Source: Marinomonas profundimaris (GTDB lineage Bacteria; Pseudomonadota; Gammaproteobacteria; Pseudomonadales; Marinomonadaceae). Taken from it: a stretch of DNA of 64,000 bases. Below are positions 1 through 9,766 of the stretch, one piece after another. The stretch is from contig NZ_AYOZ01000056.1 in assembly GCF_000508165.1 (NCBI RefSeq), forward strand, positions 155,435-219,434. The letters are read 5' to 3'. How positions within the stretch are numbered: position 1 is the first letter of the stretch; the number at the start of each line of letters is the position of its first letter. Below the pieces are notes generated by a model. It worked only from the letters and a program-made list of their open reading frames with translations. It ran no database searches and had not been told where the DNA came from. The translations under genes and the position numbers were made by a program.

Positions 1-2635
1 TCATGCTGTCTATGTCGGTAATTAGGTCACCATTTTCTTCGGTGATATAGAAGGTATCTTCTACGCGCTCACCCAAAGTGGCAATTTTTGCCTTGTGCAG
101 CATGATGTTGTGATTCATGAAAAATTGCCCTACTAGGGCGAGTAATCCTGGGCGGTCTGGTGCGGTAATTTCAAGTGCAGACCATACTTCTTCCGGCTGA
201 CTGACAAAATGCGCCGTCGCTGGTGAGTTGAATATCTTTAAGATTCTTGGCGTGTGGCGTTGAACGACGCTTGCGTAAGTCGATGGGGTTTCTAGCTGAG
301 CCATCAATGTGTTTCGAATCAGAGCAATGCGTTCTTTGTCTAGGTACAGGTTGGTGTCGTTATCATTACTGTCCATCACGACAAAACTGTCTAAGGTGTA
401 GTTGTCTGTTGTGTGGCTTATTTTTGCGTCTAAAATAGTCAGGCCAAGCTGCTCGAATGTCGCTGCAGTAACCGCAAATAAGTGTCTGCTTATTGGGGTG
501 TAAATGAATATTTTACTGGCGCCGGAAAAGTTGCGCCCACCTAAGGGTGTAATGGCGATTAAGGGCTTTTCACTTGGGCGGTGCTGAATAATGGCTTCTG
601 TATTCCAGGCGATTTCATCGCCATTGGAGCGAATGAAGTATTCGTCTTCAATGGATTCCCAGATTTTTTCCGCTTCCATGATGTCGACATTACGCTCAAT
701 AATTATTTCTAGGGCGCGCTGTTTGTGCTCGTCACTGATCATATCCGCATCGATTGGAAAATCTAAGCCGCGTCGAAGCGCGCGTTTTGTTTCTAGGTAG
801 AGTTGACGCATGAGCGAGGCGCGCCAGCTGTTCCACATAGTTGGGTTGGTAGCGTTAATGTCTGCAACCGTGAGAATGAACAAATAGTCGAGGTGTTCTT
901 GGTCTTTAACGTAGCTTGCAAACTCCCAGATTACTTCAGGGTCTGAAATGTCTTTACGCTGTGCTGTCACCGACATAAATAGGTGGTTTCTAACCAGCCA
1001 TACGACCAATTCGGTGTCTCTTTTTGATAGTCCATGGCGTTCGCAAAACGCTTGTGCGTCGACGCAACCCAGTTCTGAATGATCTCCGCCACGACCTTTC
1101 GCGATATCGTGGTACAAGCCTGCAATATAAACCAATTCAACTTTTTGGATGTGGCGGATGGCTTGACTGGAAATGGGGAACTTTTGTTTGTATTCAGGAA
1201 GCCATAGGCGGCGTAAGTTTTCCACGACCTGGAGCGTGTGTGCATCAACTGTATAAATATGGAAAAGGTCGTGCTGCATTTGGCCAATGATGGCGCCAAA
1301 TTCTGGTAGATAGCGACCAAGTAAACCGAGGTGCTTCATTGATCTCAATATGCTCGATAGACGAAAGCGACTGGATATAATGTCCATAAACAAATCGGTG
1401 TTTGTTTTGTTATTTCGAAAGTTGTCATCGACCAGTTCTAGGTTATCACGAAGCTGTCGCATGGTGTTGGCGCGAATGCCTTTGATGTTTTCGTGAGCGC
1501 CAAACAAGACGTAGATTTCCAGCATGCTCGATGGATTATCTTGAAAGAGTGTAGGAGAGCGTGCTTCTAATTGTCCGTTGGCAACTTGAAAATGATCATT
1601 GATAATTTCAATTGGTGTGACGGAGTCTTTTTCTAAAAAAGATTCTTCAAAATGTTGAAGCAGTAAGTCGTTAAGTTGTTGAATGGCCGCAACACTTTGG
1701 TAGTAGCCTTGCATGAAACGTTCAACATTGCGTTTAAGGTCGTCATCATCAAAACCGAATAGTTTTGCAAGGGTTCGTTGGTGGTCGAAAAGAAGTCGAT
1801 CTTCTTTGCGGCCAGCCTCGATATGAAGAGCCCAACGAATTCGCCACAAATGGCTGACAGCGCCTTTTAATTGAATGTATTCGTCTTCTGATAAAAATTC
1901 TTTTTCAATTAATGCGCTCAATCTATTTGTGTGCAAGTGGCGTTTCGCAACCCAGTCTATGACCTGCATATCTCTTAATCCGCCAGGGCATTCTTTTAGA
2001 TTGGGTTCTAGGTTGTAGGCAGTGTTTTGATATTTTGCATGGCGCTGCTTTTGTTCTGCTAGCTTTGCTTGATAAAAGGAGTGCCCATCCCACATATTAG
2101 AGGTATCAATATTTAGCTTAAGTGTGGCTAAAAGGTCTTTTGATCCAATCAGTGTGCGAGATTCAATCAGATTGGTGATGATGGTGATATCTTCGGCAGC
2201 CATCTGGGTGCATTCATTAAGCGTGCGGACGCTGTGCCCTACGTCTAGATTGATGTCCCATAGGAAGGTGATGAAGCTTTCCAGTTTTTCCTTAGGCGCT
2301 GAGGCGTCATTCTCGATTAATATCAGTAGGTCGATATCGGATTTTGGGTGCAGTTCTCCGCGACCATACCCGCCTACCGCTACTAGGCTGACGTGCTTTT
2401 CGCTATCCAGCTCTTTTGCAGTCCATACCGCATGTAATACTTCGTCATAGAAGGAAGAGAGTCCCTTCACGAGTTTTTCGATCGGGTAGAGGGAGTGAAA
2501 AAGGTCGTTGTAGGCCGCCGTTTTTTCTTCGATGATGGCTTTGTAATGAGAAATAGAGCAGCCGGGTTTGGCTAGTTTGTCTTTCTCTTCCTCAGTAAGT
2601 AGTGGCGGAGCGTCTGGAAAAGCAGGGAAGTCCAT
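1..2635 (-). CDS. glnD: Bifunctional uridylyltransferase/uridylyl-removing enzyme GlnD (3' end cut by window edge)
   Basis: GlnD senses glutamine and adds or removes UMP on PII proteins (GlnB/GlnK), so controlling nitrogen assimilation through NtrBC and glutamine synthetase adenylylation. Reading the minus strand from the ATG at 2635 gives an open frame to the window edge, at least 878 codons. The N-terminal nucleotidyltransferase motif GGYGRGELHPKSDIDLL lies near residues 85-105. The HD-domain motif YHDIAKGRGGDHS, with its His-Asp pair near residue 509, provides the removing activity. The end reads like the final ACT domain (EDTFYITEENG). The usual family length is about 890 residues, so only a few codons are missing. 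It starts 82 bases downstream of map on the same strand, with a terminator between them. The frame was checked at the start, the HD motif and the edge, and agrees at all three. Confidence 0.95.
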   Translation of the reverse strand, partial: MDFPAFPDAPPLLTEEEKDKLAKPGCSISHYKAIIEEKTAAYNDLFHSLYPIEKLVKGLSSFYDEVLHAVWTAKELDSEKHVSLVAVGGYGRGELHPKSDIDLLILIENDASAPKEKLESFITFLWDINLDVGHSVRTLNECTQMAAEDITIITNLIESRTLIGSKDLLATLKLNIDTSNMWDGHSFYQAKLAEQKQRHAKYQNTAYNLEPNLKECPGGLRDMQVIDWVAKRHLHTNRLSALIEKEFLSEDEYIQLKGAVSHLWRIRWALHIEAGRKEDRLLFDHQRTLAKLFGFDDDDLKRNVERFMQGYYQSVAAIQQLNDLLLQHFEESFLEKDSVTPIEIINDHFQVANGQLEARSPTLFQDNPSSMLEIYVLFGAHENIKGIRANTMRQLRDNLELVDDNFRNNKTNTDLFMDIISSRFRLSSILRSMKHLGLLGRYLPEFGAIIGQMQHDLFHIYTVDAHTLQVVENLRRLWLPEYKQKFPISSQAIRHIQKVELVYIAGLYHDIAKGRGGDHSELGCVDAQAFCERHGLSKRDTELVVWLVRNHLFMSVTAQRKDISDPEVIWEFASYVKDQEHLDYLFILTVADINATNPTMWNSWRASLMRQLYLETKRALRRGLDFPIDADMISDEHKQRALEIIIERNVDIMEAEKIWESIEDEYFIRSNGDEIAWNTEAIIQHRPSEKPLIAITPLGGRNFSGASKIFIYTPISRHLFAVTAATFEQLGLTILDAKISHTTDNYTLDSFVVMDSNDNDTNLYLDKERIALIRNTLMAQLETPSTYASVVQRHTPRILKIFNSPATAHFVSQPEEVWSALEITAPDRPGLLALVGQFFMNHNIMLHKAKIATLGERVEDTFYITEENGDLITDIDSM

Positions 2636-2701
2636 ACAAGAGCCTCGAAGAATGAATCGGTTTTTAGAATAATAAATGGCATGCCATCGGGTGTGTTGAG
2701 C

Positions 2702-2730
2702 GAAAAATAACGCTTCTCTATGAGAAGCGT
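2702..2730 (-). terminator. Rho-independent terminator of map
   Basis: A perfect 9-bp stem (2710-2718 with 2722-2730) and a three-base loop is followed on the minus strand by TATTTTT. The map stop codon lies inside the hairpin. It separates map from glnD. Confidence 0.8.
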
Positions 2731-3575
2731 GTTTCTTCTGGTCTGCGAGTTAAGACTTCAACGCCGTCTGCAGTGACAAGTAAAGTGTGCTCGTACTGAG
2801 CAGACAGTCGACCATCTTTGGTTTTGGCTATCCAGTTATCTGGGCCTGTGTGTTTTACTTGTTTTTTGCCAGCGTTGATCATCGGTTCGATGGTCAGGGT
2901 CATGCCTTCTTCAAGCATAACGCCCGTGCCTGCTTTGCCATAATGTGCCACTTGTGGTTCACCGTGAAAGGTGGTGCCAACACCGTGGCCACAATACTCT
3001 TCTACAACTGAGCAGTGGTTTTTGTGTGCGTGCGCAGAAATAGCGGCACCAATATCGCCTAGACGGACACCTGGTTTTACTAGGTCAATGGCTAGGTAAA
3101 GGCATTCTTGTGTGATTTTAGCTAAGCGTTCAGCATGAGGTAGCGCAGGACCTGCAAAGAACATTCTACTGGTGTCGCCGTAATAACCATCTTTGATGAT
3201 GGTGATGTCGATATTAACCGCGTCGCCTTTTTTTAAGGCTTTATCATTCGGGATGCCATGACAGATAACGTCATTAACAGACGTGCAGCAAGACTTAGGG
3301 AAACCGTGATAATTTAATGGTGCTGGAATCGCGCCTTGCTCAGAAATTATGTAGTTGTGAGCAATAATATCCAGTTGTTCAGTGGTTACCCCAGGAACAA
3401 CAAATTCTTCTAGCATGACCAAAACGTCTGCGGCCAGTTTGCCGGCAAGACGCATACCTTCTATGTCACTGATGTCAGTGAAGTGTGTCGAGGCTGGGCG
3501 AGGCGTCCAGTTAGGCGCATCTACGCGGCCGTTTTTAGTGAGTTCTTCAACTTTTTGTAGGATTTCGTTGCTCAT
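2718..3575 (-). CDS. map: Type I methionine aminopeptidase
   Basis: Removes the initiator methionine from nascent cytosolic proteins. The five metal ligands of the family are visible: Asp in NIDITI, Asp in YGDTSR, His in GHGVGTTFHGEP, Glu in TLTIEPMI and Glu in QYEHTLL. The substrate histidine is in the FHGEP motif. The ATG at 3575 (MSNEIL) gives 285 residues, about 20 more than typical gammaproteobacterial enzymes. The extra residues are a polar N-terminal stretch before DIEGMRLAGKLAADVL. A GTG three codons earlier is the only nearby alternative. The gene is divergent from rpsB, the standard arrangement in this class. Confidence 0.95.
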   Translation of the reverse strand: MSNEILQKVEELTKNGRVDAPNWTPRPASTHFTDISDIEGMRLAGKLAADVLVMLEEFVVPGVTTEQLDIIAHNYIISEQGAIPAPLNYHGFPKSCCTSVNDVICHGIPNDKALKKGDAVNIDITIIKDGYYGDTSRMFFAGPALPHAERLAKITQECLYLAIDLVKPGVRLGDIGAAISAHAHKNHCSVVEEYCGHGVGTTFHGEPQVAHYGKAGTGVMLEEGMTLTIEPMINAGKKQVKHTGPDNWIAKTKDGRLSAQYEHTLLVTADGVEVLTRRPEETRFS

Positions 3576-3907
3576 AATTGGCACATCTTAAATTGGTTTA
3601 TATCTATATTGAGAGTATGTTGCGGGATATTCTACATGACTTGAGCGGTAGAATCGCCTCTCTGATTGAAAAAAAGGCACGTCTTGTGGTGCGTAAAAAA
3701 TGACACCAAGTCTTTTTGTTTTATGTCAAATGTGGTATAAAACGCCCGCCTGCCAGACTTAGGTCTGAAACAGGTATAAAACTTTAAAACTAACGATCTT
3801 GCCGCAATAAAATAAAGTGTCTGGGGTGTCATTGGTTGCTTTAAACCTTGTTTGACTGACGCTTTAAGCTGGTAAGCATAAATAACCCAAATATAAAGGA
3901 TAGTAAA
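3576..3907 (+). promoter_or_regulatory. map/rpsB divergent region with structured rpsB leader (t44-like)
   Basis: This 330-base gap holds the promoters of map and rpsB and a long rpsB 5' leader. A possible -10 (TATAAA, 3736-3741) is followed by a GC-rich start and a compound hairpin: inner stem CAGAC/GTCTG, flanked by CCTG and CAGG, at about 3749-3774. In enterobacteria the rpsB leader is the RNA called t44 or tff and takes part in S2 autoregulation. The same position and a hairpin suggest an equivalent here. The -35 is not convincing, and the match to the Rfam family was not computed. Confidence 0.45.
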
Positions 3908-4642
3908 ATGCCTACAGTTTCTATGCGCGACCTTTTGCAGGTTGGTTCACACTTTGGTCACCAAACTCGTTACTGGAACCCAAAAATGAAGCCTTTCATT
4001 TTTGGTGCTCGTAACAAGATTCATATCATTAACCTTGAACATACAGTTCCTGCTCTTAATAACGCTCTTGAGCTTGTTAAGAAAATGGCTGAGAACAAAA
4101 ACAAGGTTTTGTTTGTTGGTACTAAGCGTGCTGCATCTAAAACGATTAAAGAGCAAGCTGCTCGCTCTGGTATGCCATACGTTAACCACCGTTGGTTAGG
4201 TGGTATGTTGACTAACTACAAAACCATCCGTGCATCTATCAAGCGTCTTCGTGAGCTTGAAGGTCAAGTGTCTGATGGTACTTTCGAAAAGCTGACTAAA
4301 AAAGAAGCTTTGATGCGTACTCGTGAGCTTGAAAAACTTGAGCTTTCTATGGGTGGTATTAAAGATATGGGCGGCCTTCCGGATGTTTTGTTTGTAGTAG
4401 ACGTTGATCATGAACGTATCGCTATTAAAGAAGCAAACAAATTGGGCATTCCTGTTATCGGTATCGTTGATACTAACAGTAACCCAGATGGTGTTGATTA
4501 CATCATTCCAGCTAACGACGACGCGATCCGCGCTGTTCAGTTGTACGTTGGCGCTTTTGCTGATGCTGTTCTAGAAGGTCGTTCTGCGACTGCTGGTACT
4601 GCAGATGAATTCGTTGAAGTAAGCGAAGCTACTGAAGCGTAA
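3908..4642 (+). CDS. rpsB: 30S ribosomal protein S2
   Basis: S2 is a late-assembling protein of the small ribosomal subunit and helps S1 bind. The product of 244 residues has the family N terminus ([19 protein letters not shown]) and the central [11 protein letters not shown] and [12 protein letters not shown] motifs. The start ATG at 3908 follows an AAGGA Shine-Dalgarno sequence. It is the first gene of the rpsB-tsf operon. Codon use is strongly biased, as expected for a highly expressed ribosomal gene. Confidence 0.98.
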   Translation: MPTVSMRDLLQVGSHFGHQTRYWNPKMKPFIFGARNKIHIINLEHTVPALNNALELVKKMAENKNKVLFVGTKRAASKTIKEQAARSGMPYVNHRWLGGMLTNYKTIRASIKRLRELEGQVSDGTFEKLTKKEALMRTRELEKLELSMGGIKDMGGLPDVLFVVDVDHERIAIKEANKLGIPVIGIVDTNSNPDGVDYIIPANDDAIRAVQLYVGAFADAVLEGRSATAGTADEFVEVSEATEA

Positions 4643-4670
4643 GCAAACTTTCTAGTTTGTTCTGGTTTCT

Positions 4671-4697
4671 AAAGGGGGGTTTTTACCTCCTTTTTTA
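4671..4697 (+). terminator. Attenuating terminator between rpsB and tsf
   Basis: AAAGGGGGGT and ACCTCCTTTTTT can form an imperfect G-rich stem ending in a T run, 30 bases before tsf. An intercistronic partial terminator would lower tsf relative to rpsB. The stem needs a wobble pair and a bulge, so it is probably leaky. Confidence 0.6.
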
Positions 4698-4726
4698 AAT
4701 TTGAATTGGTATAAAGAGGATTTAAC

Positions 4727-5587
4727 ATGGCCGCAGTATCTGCAGCATTGGTAAAAGAGCTACGTGAACGTACTGGCCTAGGCATGATGGAGTGTAAAAA
4801 AGCACTTGTCGCTGCTAACGCTGACGTTGAAGTTGCTATTGAAGAACTACGTAAATCAAGTGGCATGAAGGCAGCTAAAAAAGCGGGCCGTACTGCAGCT
4901 GAAGGAACAATCGTTATGCGCGTTGCAGACGATGCTTCTTACGGTATCTTGGTTGAAGTTAACTCTGAAACTGACTTCGCGTCTCGTGACGAAGGTTTCA
5001 TTGCTTTCGCTAATAAAGTGGCTGACGTTGTTTTTGCAACGAAAGAAACTGATATGGCTGTTTTGCTTGCTGGTGAAATTGGTCAAGCGCGCGAAGCATT
5101 GGTACAGAAGATCGGTGAGAATATTTCTCCTCGTCGTGCTGTCATCATTGAAGGCGGTTTAGTGGGTGCTTACCTTCACGGTAACGGCCAAATCGCTGTA
5201 TTGACTCAATTGGAAGGTGGTTCTGCTGAACTGGCTAAAGATGTGTCTATGCATGTTGCTGCTGTTGCTCCTCGCGTTGTTCGCGGTGACGACATGCCTG
5301 CAGAAGTTCTTGCAAAAGAAGAAGAAATTGTTCGTGCTCAGCCAGACATGGCCGGTAAACCAGCAGAAATCGTTGATAAAATGATTGTTGGCCGCATGAA
5401 GAAGTTCTTGGCTGAAAACAGCTTGACTGAACAGCCTTTTGTTAAGAACCCAGAAATTAAAGTGGGTCAGCTTGTAAAAGACGCTGGCGCAACAGTAACG
5501 TCTTTCATTCGCCTAGAAGTAGGTGAAGGTATTGAAGTTGCTGAAGTAGACTTTGCAGCAGAAGTAGCAGCACAACTTAAGGGTTAA
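4727..5587 (+). CDS. tsf: Translation elongation factor Ts
   Basis: EF-Ts is the guanine nucleotide exchange factor that regenerates EF-Tu-GTP. The 286-residue product has the N-terminal UBA-like module ([20 protein letters not shown]), the core motif [11 protein letters not shown] (TDFVAR-like) and the C-terminal dimerisation region. Length and motifs are normal. It is translated from an AGAGGA site 84 bases after rpsB, with an imperfect terminator between the two and a strong terminator afterwards. Confidence 0.98.
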   Translation: MAAVSAALVKELRERTGLGMMECKKALVAANADVEVAIEELRKSSGMKAAKKAGRTAAEGTIVMRVADDASYGILVEVNSETDFASRDEGFIAFANKVADVVFATKETDMAVLLAGEIGQAREALVQKIGENISPRRAVIIEGGLVGAYLHGNGQIAVLTQLEGGSAELAKDVSMHVAAVAPRVVRGDDMPAEVLAKEEEIVRAQPDMAGKPAEIVDKMIVGRMKKFLAENSLTEQPFVKNPEIKVGQLVKDAGATVTSFIRLEVGEGIEVAEVDFAAEVAAQLKG

Positions 5588-5610
5588 CTCTTAGTTGCGG
5601 TGTCTTCAAA

Positions 5611-5639
5611 AAAAAGGGGCAGCTTGACTGCCCCTTTTT
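5611..5639 (+). terminator. Rho-independent terminator after tsf
   Basis: A perfect 12-bp stem AAAAAGGGGCAG/CTGCCCCTTTTT with a five-base loop and a T run. It ends the rpsB-tsf unit. Confidence 0.92.
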
Positions 5640-5716
5640 ATGAAAGACAGGTGCGATGAGTGTCGGTTAAATTGACCTCAGTTATTGAAGAATGAAAACC
5701 ATTGCCGGAGGTTGAT

Positions 5717-6439
5717 ATGTCAAAAGAAAAGAGTCCTAAATACAAACGAATTCTGCTGAAATTAAGTGGCGAAGCCCTAATGGGGGATGAGTCTTTCGGT
5801 ATCGATCCAAAAGTATTAAATCGTATAGCGCTTGAAATAGGTCAACTACGAGGCATTGGTGTTGAAGTTGGTATCGTTATTGGTGGCGGTAACTTGTTCC
5901 GTGGGCAAGCGTTGAGCGAAGCGGGTATGGATCGTGTTACTGGTGACCACATGGGTATGTTGGCAACGGTAATGAATGCGTTGGCGATGCGCGATGCATT
6001 GGAGCGTGCAAATATTGCCACTCGAGTGATGTCGGCGATCACCATGACGGGTATTGTAGAACCATACGACAGACGTCGTGCGATGCGCTTAATGAAAGAA
6101 GGTGATGTGCTGATCTTCTCTGCAGGCACGGGTAACCCTTTCTTTACAACAGACTCTGCTGCATGTTTACGCGGCATTGAGATTGATGCAGATGTTGTAT
6201 TGAAAGCAACAAAAGTGGATGGCGTTTATTCAGCGGATCCAATGAAAGATCCAGCGGCCGTCAAATATGATACATTGGGCTACGATGAAGTCCTTGAAAA
6301 ACAATTAGGGGTCATGGACTTAACAGCGATTTGTTTGACTCGTGACCACAGCATGCCAATACGTGTGTTTAATATGAACAAGCCGGGAGCCTTGGTGAAC
6401 ATCATGGTGGGTGGCAGTGAAGGTACACTGATTAAGTGA
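5717..6439 (+). CDS. pyrH: UMP kinase
   Basis: PyrH phosphorylates UMP to UDP, the entry step to UTP and CTP. It belongs to the bacterial amino-acid-kinase fold family. Visible motifs are LKLSGEAL (residues about 14-21), GGGNLFRG and the C-terminal [12 protein letters not shown] segment. The ATG at 5717 is preceded by GGAGG at 5707-5711 and gives 240 residues, the family norm. An upstream in-frame TTG at 5702 has no ribosome binding site. pyrH is followed seven bases later by frr, so the two are cotranscribed. Confidence 0.97.
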   Translation: MSKEKSPKYKRILLKLSGEALMGDESFGIDPKVLNRIALEIGQLRGIGVEVGIVIGGGNLFRGQALSEAGMDRVTGDHMGMLATVMNALAMRDALERANIATRVMSAITMTGIVEPYDRRRAMRLMKEGDVLIFSAGTGNPFFTTDSAACLRGIEIDADVVLKATKVDGVYSADPMKDPAAVKYDTLGYDEVLEKQLGVMDLTAICLTRDHSMPIRVFNMNKPGALVNIMVGGSEGTLIK

Positions 6440-6446
6440 GGAAATT

Positions 6447-7004
6447 ATGATTAACGAAATTCTTAAAGATGCAGAAGACCGTATGAGTAAAGCGGTTTCT
6501 GCTGTTGAATCTGCGTTCAAAAAAATTCGTACAGGTCGCGCACACCCAAGTATATTGGATTCAGTAAAAGTGAATTATTACGGCTCTGAAACGCCGTTAA
6601 GCCAAGTGGCTAACATCACGGTAGAAGATGCGCGTACTTTAGGTATATCTCCTTGGGAAAATAACTTGGTTCCTGAGATTGAAAAAGCCATTATGAAATC
6701 TGATCTGGGTCTTAACCCAGCGACGAATGGTAATCTTATTCGAATTCCTATGCCGGCTTTGACGGAAGAAACGCGTAAAAATTACTTTAAGCAAGCGAAA
6801 AACGAAGCGGAAAATGGCCGTATCTCTATTCGTAATATTCGTCGCGATGCAAATGGCAGCCTTAAAGACTTAGTAAAAGAAAAAGAAATTTCTGAAGATG
6901 ACGATCGTCGTGGACAGGATCAAGTTCAAAAAATAACAGACAAATACGTTGCTTTAGTTGAAGAGCGTCTTGCTGCAAAAGAAAAAGACTTGATGGAAAT
7001 CTAA
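6447..7004 (+). CDS. frr: Ribosome recycling factor
   Basis: RRF works with EF-G to split post-termination ribosomes. The 185-residue product matches the family length and carries the conserved [19 protein letters not shown] stretch near residues 30-50 and the C-terminal [11 protein letters not shown] region that forms the three-helix bundle. A GAGGAAATT ribosome binding site lies just before the ATG. It is cotranscribed with pyrH and ends in a strong terminator. Confidence 0.98.
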   Translation: MINEILKDAEDRMSKAVSAVESAFKKIRTGRAHPSILDSVKVNYYGSETPLSQVANITVEDARTLGISPWENNLVPEIEKAIMKSDLGLNPATNGNLIRIPMPALTEETRKNYFKQAKNEAENGRISIRNIRRDANGSLKDLVKEKEISEDDDRRGQDQVQKITDKYVALVEERLAAKEKDLMEI

Positions 7005-7011
7005 TGAAAGG

Positions 7012-7035
7012 GGCGAGCTTCGGCTCGCCTTTTTT
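7012..7035 (+). terminator. Rho-independent terminator after frr
   Basis: A GGCGAGC/GCTCGCC stem capped by a TTCG tetraloop is followed by six T residues. It separates pyrH-frr from the uppS envelope operon. Confidence 0.93.
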
Positions 7036-7053
7036 ATTGACTAAGGTAAGACT

Positions 7054-7785
7054 ATGTCTGAATTGGACGGCACTGATCTTGATTCAGTGGTTGGACCAGC
7101 ACATATTGCCATTATTATGGATGGTAATAATCGCTGGGCGAAGAAAAAGCACCTTCCGAGTATTGCGGGACATACAGCAGGCGCGTCTGCAGTTCGTCGT
7201 GTTGTAGAGGCGGCGGCGAAATCTGGTGTTAAGGTATTAACGCTATTCGCTTTTTCCAGTGAAAACTGGAAGCGACCAAAGTTAGAGGTTGATGGTTTGA
7301 TGACGTTGTTTATGCGTTCTTTGAAAAAAGAGCTGAAACGTCTAAATGAGCATAAAATCCAGCTGAGAGTCGTTGGTGATCTTTCGGGCTTTAGTAATAG
7401 TTTGCAGAAGCAAATTCAAAATGTTCAGAGTGCCACAAAAGACAATGACCAAATGACGTTGGTTATTGCTGCGAATTATGGTGGACGTTGGGATATTGCC
7501 CAAGCCGCTAAAAAAATAGCTGAGCGCGTAATGTTAGGTGAGGTGTCTCTTGATGACATTGATGAGGTGTTATTAGGTGAGAATGTCGCACTGGCTGACT
7601 TACCACCCCCCGACCTGTTAATTAGGACGTCTGGGGAAGAGCGTATTAGTAATTTTTTACTCTGGCAAACCGCGTATTCTGAATTTGTCTTCCTTCCGGT
7701 ATTGTGGCCGGATTTTGATCAACAACATTTTGATGAAGCTATTCATATTTATCAAAATCGTCAACGTCGTTATGGTGGTCGATAA
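7054..7785 (+). CDS. uppS: Di-trans,poly-cis-undecaprenyl diphosphate synthase
   Basis: UppS condenses eight isopentenyl units onto farnesyl diphosphate to make the C55 carrier lipid precursor for peptidoglycan and LPS. The active-site motif IIMDGNNRWAKK (catalytic Asp near residue 23) and the C-terminal RTSGEERISNFLLWQ motif with the IPP-binding arginines are intact. The 243-residue length is normal. It starts the operon uppS-cdsA-dxr-rseP-bamA-skp-lpxD-fabZ-lpxA, with only 2 bases before cdsA. Confidence 0.97.
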   Translation: MSELDGTDLDSVVGPAHIAIIMDGNNRWAKKKHLPSIAGHTAGASAVRRVVEAAAKSGVKVLTLFAFSSENWKRPKLEVDGLMTLFMRSLKKELKRLNEHKIQLRVVGDLSGFSNSLQKQIQNVQSATKDNDQMTLVIAANYGGRWDIAQAAKKIAERVMLGEVSLDDIDEVLLGENVALADLPPPDLLIRTSGEERISNFLLWQTAYSEFVFLPVLWPDFDQQHFDEAIHIYQNRQRRYGGR

Positions 7786-7787
7786 CC

Positions 7788-8591
7788 ATGTTACTCCCTC
7801 GTATTTTAAGTGCCATTGTTATGGCTGTGTTGTTTATTTGCGCTGTATTCGTTTTAGAGGCAGATAGTTTCTTTGTTGCCATGGCTGGCGTTGTTCTACT
7901 GGCTGGTTGGGAATGGGCGCGTTTATCTGGCGTGCAAAGCCAAGTGGCTCGTGTTGCTTATGCCATTTTTATTGGTGTTGTGTGTTTTTGGGTTCTAAAT
8001 CTCAACCTTGAGGCGCTGTCACTTTATATTACTCCTTTGTTATGGGCGACAGCACTTTATTGGGTAATACGTTATCCAGCCCCTTTGTTATGGCGTCATG
8101 TTATTAGTCGTCTGGTCTTTGGTGTGTTAGTGCTGCTTACAACGTGGACGGCGTTGGTTGTTTTGAAACAATCAGAGCATTTTGTCGTGTGGGTTTTGCT
8201 TCTGATGGGGCTGATTTGGGGAGCGGATTCTGGTGCCTACTTTGCAGGGCGCGCGTTTGGAAAAAGAAAATTAGCAAAATTTGTTAGTCCCGGTAAATCA
8301 TGGGAAGGCGTAATAGGCGGTTTGCTTTTAACTCAGGTTGGCGTTGCCATTTTTGCCGTATTGAGTGAGTTCTCTTTTACCCAGTGGTTGATTTTGTCAT
8401 TGATTGCACTCTTAACGTCGTCGGTATCGGTGTTAGGGGATTTAACGGAAAGTTTATTTAAGCGCCATGAAGGCTTAAAAGATTCGAGCCGTTTGATTCC
8501 TGGGCATGGTGGCGTTATGGATCGTGTCGATAGCCTAACGGCGGCGGCTCCAATTTATGTTTTATTGCTTAGTTTGGCTGGATGGCTTTGA
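7788..8591 (+). CDS. cdsA: Phosphatidate cytidylyltransferase
   Basis: CdsA makes CDP-diacylglycerol from phosphatidic acid and CTP in the inner membrane, the branch point for all phospholipids, including the substrate of PssA encoded at 61.4 kb. The product has 267 residues, about eight hydrophobic segments and the family signature SLFKRHEGLKDSSRLIPGHG followed by GVMDRVDS near the C terminus. Its stop overlaps the start region of dxr, indicating translational coupling. Confidence 0.97.
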   Translation: MLLPRILSAIVMAVLFICAVFVLEADSFFVAMAGVVLLAGWEWARLSGVQSQVARVAYAIFIGVVCFWVLNLNLEALSLYITPLLWATALYWVIRYPAPLLWRHVISRLVFGVLVLLTTWTALVVLKQSEHFVVWVLLLMGLIWGADSGAYFAGRAFGKRKLAKFVSPGKSWEGVIGGLLLTQVGVAIFAVLSEFSFTQWLILSLIALLTSSVSVLGDLTESLFKRHEGLKDSSRLIPGHGGVMDRVDSLTAAAPIYVLLLSLAGWL

Positions 8592-9766
8592 TGCAAGGCA
8601 TTTGTTTATTGGGAGCGACCGGGTCGATCGGGCAAAGTACGCTAGATATCATTGCTCAGCACCCAGATAAATTTGTTCTGATTAATGCGTCTGCAAACGA
8701 AAGTGTGGATAAAATGGCGGCTATCTGTCGCCGATTCAAACCTCAGCGTGTGGTAATGGGGTCTAAAAAGGCTCGTGATGAACTGGCTCAGCAATGCGCC
8801 GATTTGACGACATCGTTTGAGTGGGGAGAACGAGCTCTCGAAAGTATTGCTTCCGACTCTGCTGTTGATCAAGTGATGGCGGCCATTATGGGGTTTGCTG
8901 GCCTGAAGCCGACATTGGCGGGCATTCGCGCTGGAAAACGCACATTGCTGGCTAATAAAGAGTCTCTTGTGACTGCTGGTAAGCTCTTTATGGATGAGGT
9001 GGTGCGTCATAATGTTACATTGCTGCCCATTGATAGCGAGCATAATGCGATTTATCAGAGTTTACCTCAAACAGCATCTGGCGCTCATAAGCAGGATGTA
9101 TCTAAGGTTATTTTGACCGCATCTGGTGGGCCTTTTAGAACTTGGTCAATGGAAGACATGTTGGCGGTAACGCCAGAGCAGGCTTGCAAGCACCCAAATT
9201 GGTCTATGGGGCAAAAGATTTCAATTGATTCGGCTTCTTTGATGAATAAGGGCCTTGAATTGATAGAAGCATGCTGGCTATTTGATGTAACGCCAGATGA
9301 AGTGGATGTTGTTGTTCATCCGGAAAGTATTGTCCATTCAATGGTCTCTTATCGCGACGGTTCTGTGATTGCTCAAATGGGAAATCCGGATATGAAAATA
9401 CCGATTGCTTATGGTATGAGTTGGCCGAATCGGGTGGAAACAAATGTTGCCCCCTTGAGCTTGGTTGATATCGCGTGTTTGAATTTTGAATCCCCTGATT
9501 TGGTGCGCTTTCCTAATTTGAGATTGGCCGCCGATGCGTGGTTTATGGGCGGTACTGCCATGGCGGTTTTAAATGCCACGAATGAAATCGCAGTGGCGGC
9601 TTTTTTGAATCGTCAGATCGGCTTTCTTGATATTGCCAAATTGAATGAGCAGGTTTTGACATCTGCAAATATCACGGCGGTAAGTACGCTTGATGATGTT
9701 TTTGAAGCGGATACATATGCTCGTCGTTTTGCTCAGGATTTAATCTCTCGCGGTGGTTTTTCATGA
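8582..9766 (+). CDS. dxr: 1-deoxy-D-xylulose 5-phosphate reductoisomerase
   Basis: Dxr (IspC) converts DXP to MEP with NADPH, the committed step of the non-mevalonate isoprenoid pathway. The NADPH-binding motif LLGATGSIGQST is at the N terminus. The metal and substrate residues are in LPIDSEHNAIYQ and SASLMNKGLELIEA. Two starts are possible: ATG 8582, or the ATG at 8591 that overlaps the cdsA stop (TGATG). The second gives 391 residues. Its stop overlaps rseP by four bases. ispD and ispF of the same pathway lie at 34.6-35.9 kb. Confidence 0.97.
   Translation: MALMQGICLLGATGSIGQSTLDIIAQHPDKFVLINASANESVDKMAAICRRFKPQRVVMGSKKARDELAQQCADLTTSFEWGERALESIASDSAVDQVMAAIMGFAGLKPTLAGIRAGKRTLLANKESLVTAGKLFMDEVVRHNVTLLPIDSEHNAIYQSLPQTASGAHKQDVSKVILTASGGPFRTWSMEDMLAVTPEQACKHPNWSMGQKISIDSASLMNKGLELIEACWLFDVTPDEVDVVVHPESIVHSMVSYRDGSVIAQMGNPDMKIPIAYGMSWPNRVETNVAPLSLVDIACLNFESPDLVRFPNLRLAADAWFMGGTAMAVLNATNEIAVAAFLNRQIGFLDIAKLNEQVLTSANITAVSTLDDVFEADTYARRFAQDLISRGGFS

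Noticed and set aside
967..1320. Open frames on both strands inside glnD (967-1320 minus, 1024-1290 plus)
   Set aside because: The glnD frame is continuous through here with the HD motif in place. The others are shadows.
3632..3832. 66-codon minus-strand frame between map and rpsB
   Set aside because: No ribosome site or known motifs, and it covers the rpsB promoter and structured leader.
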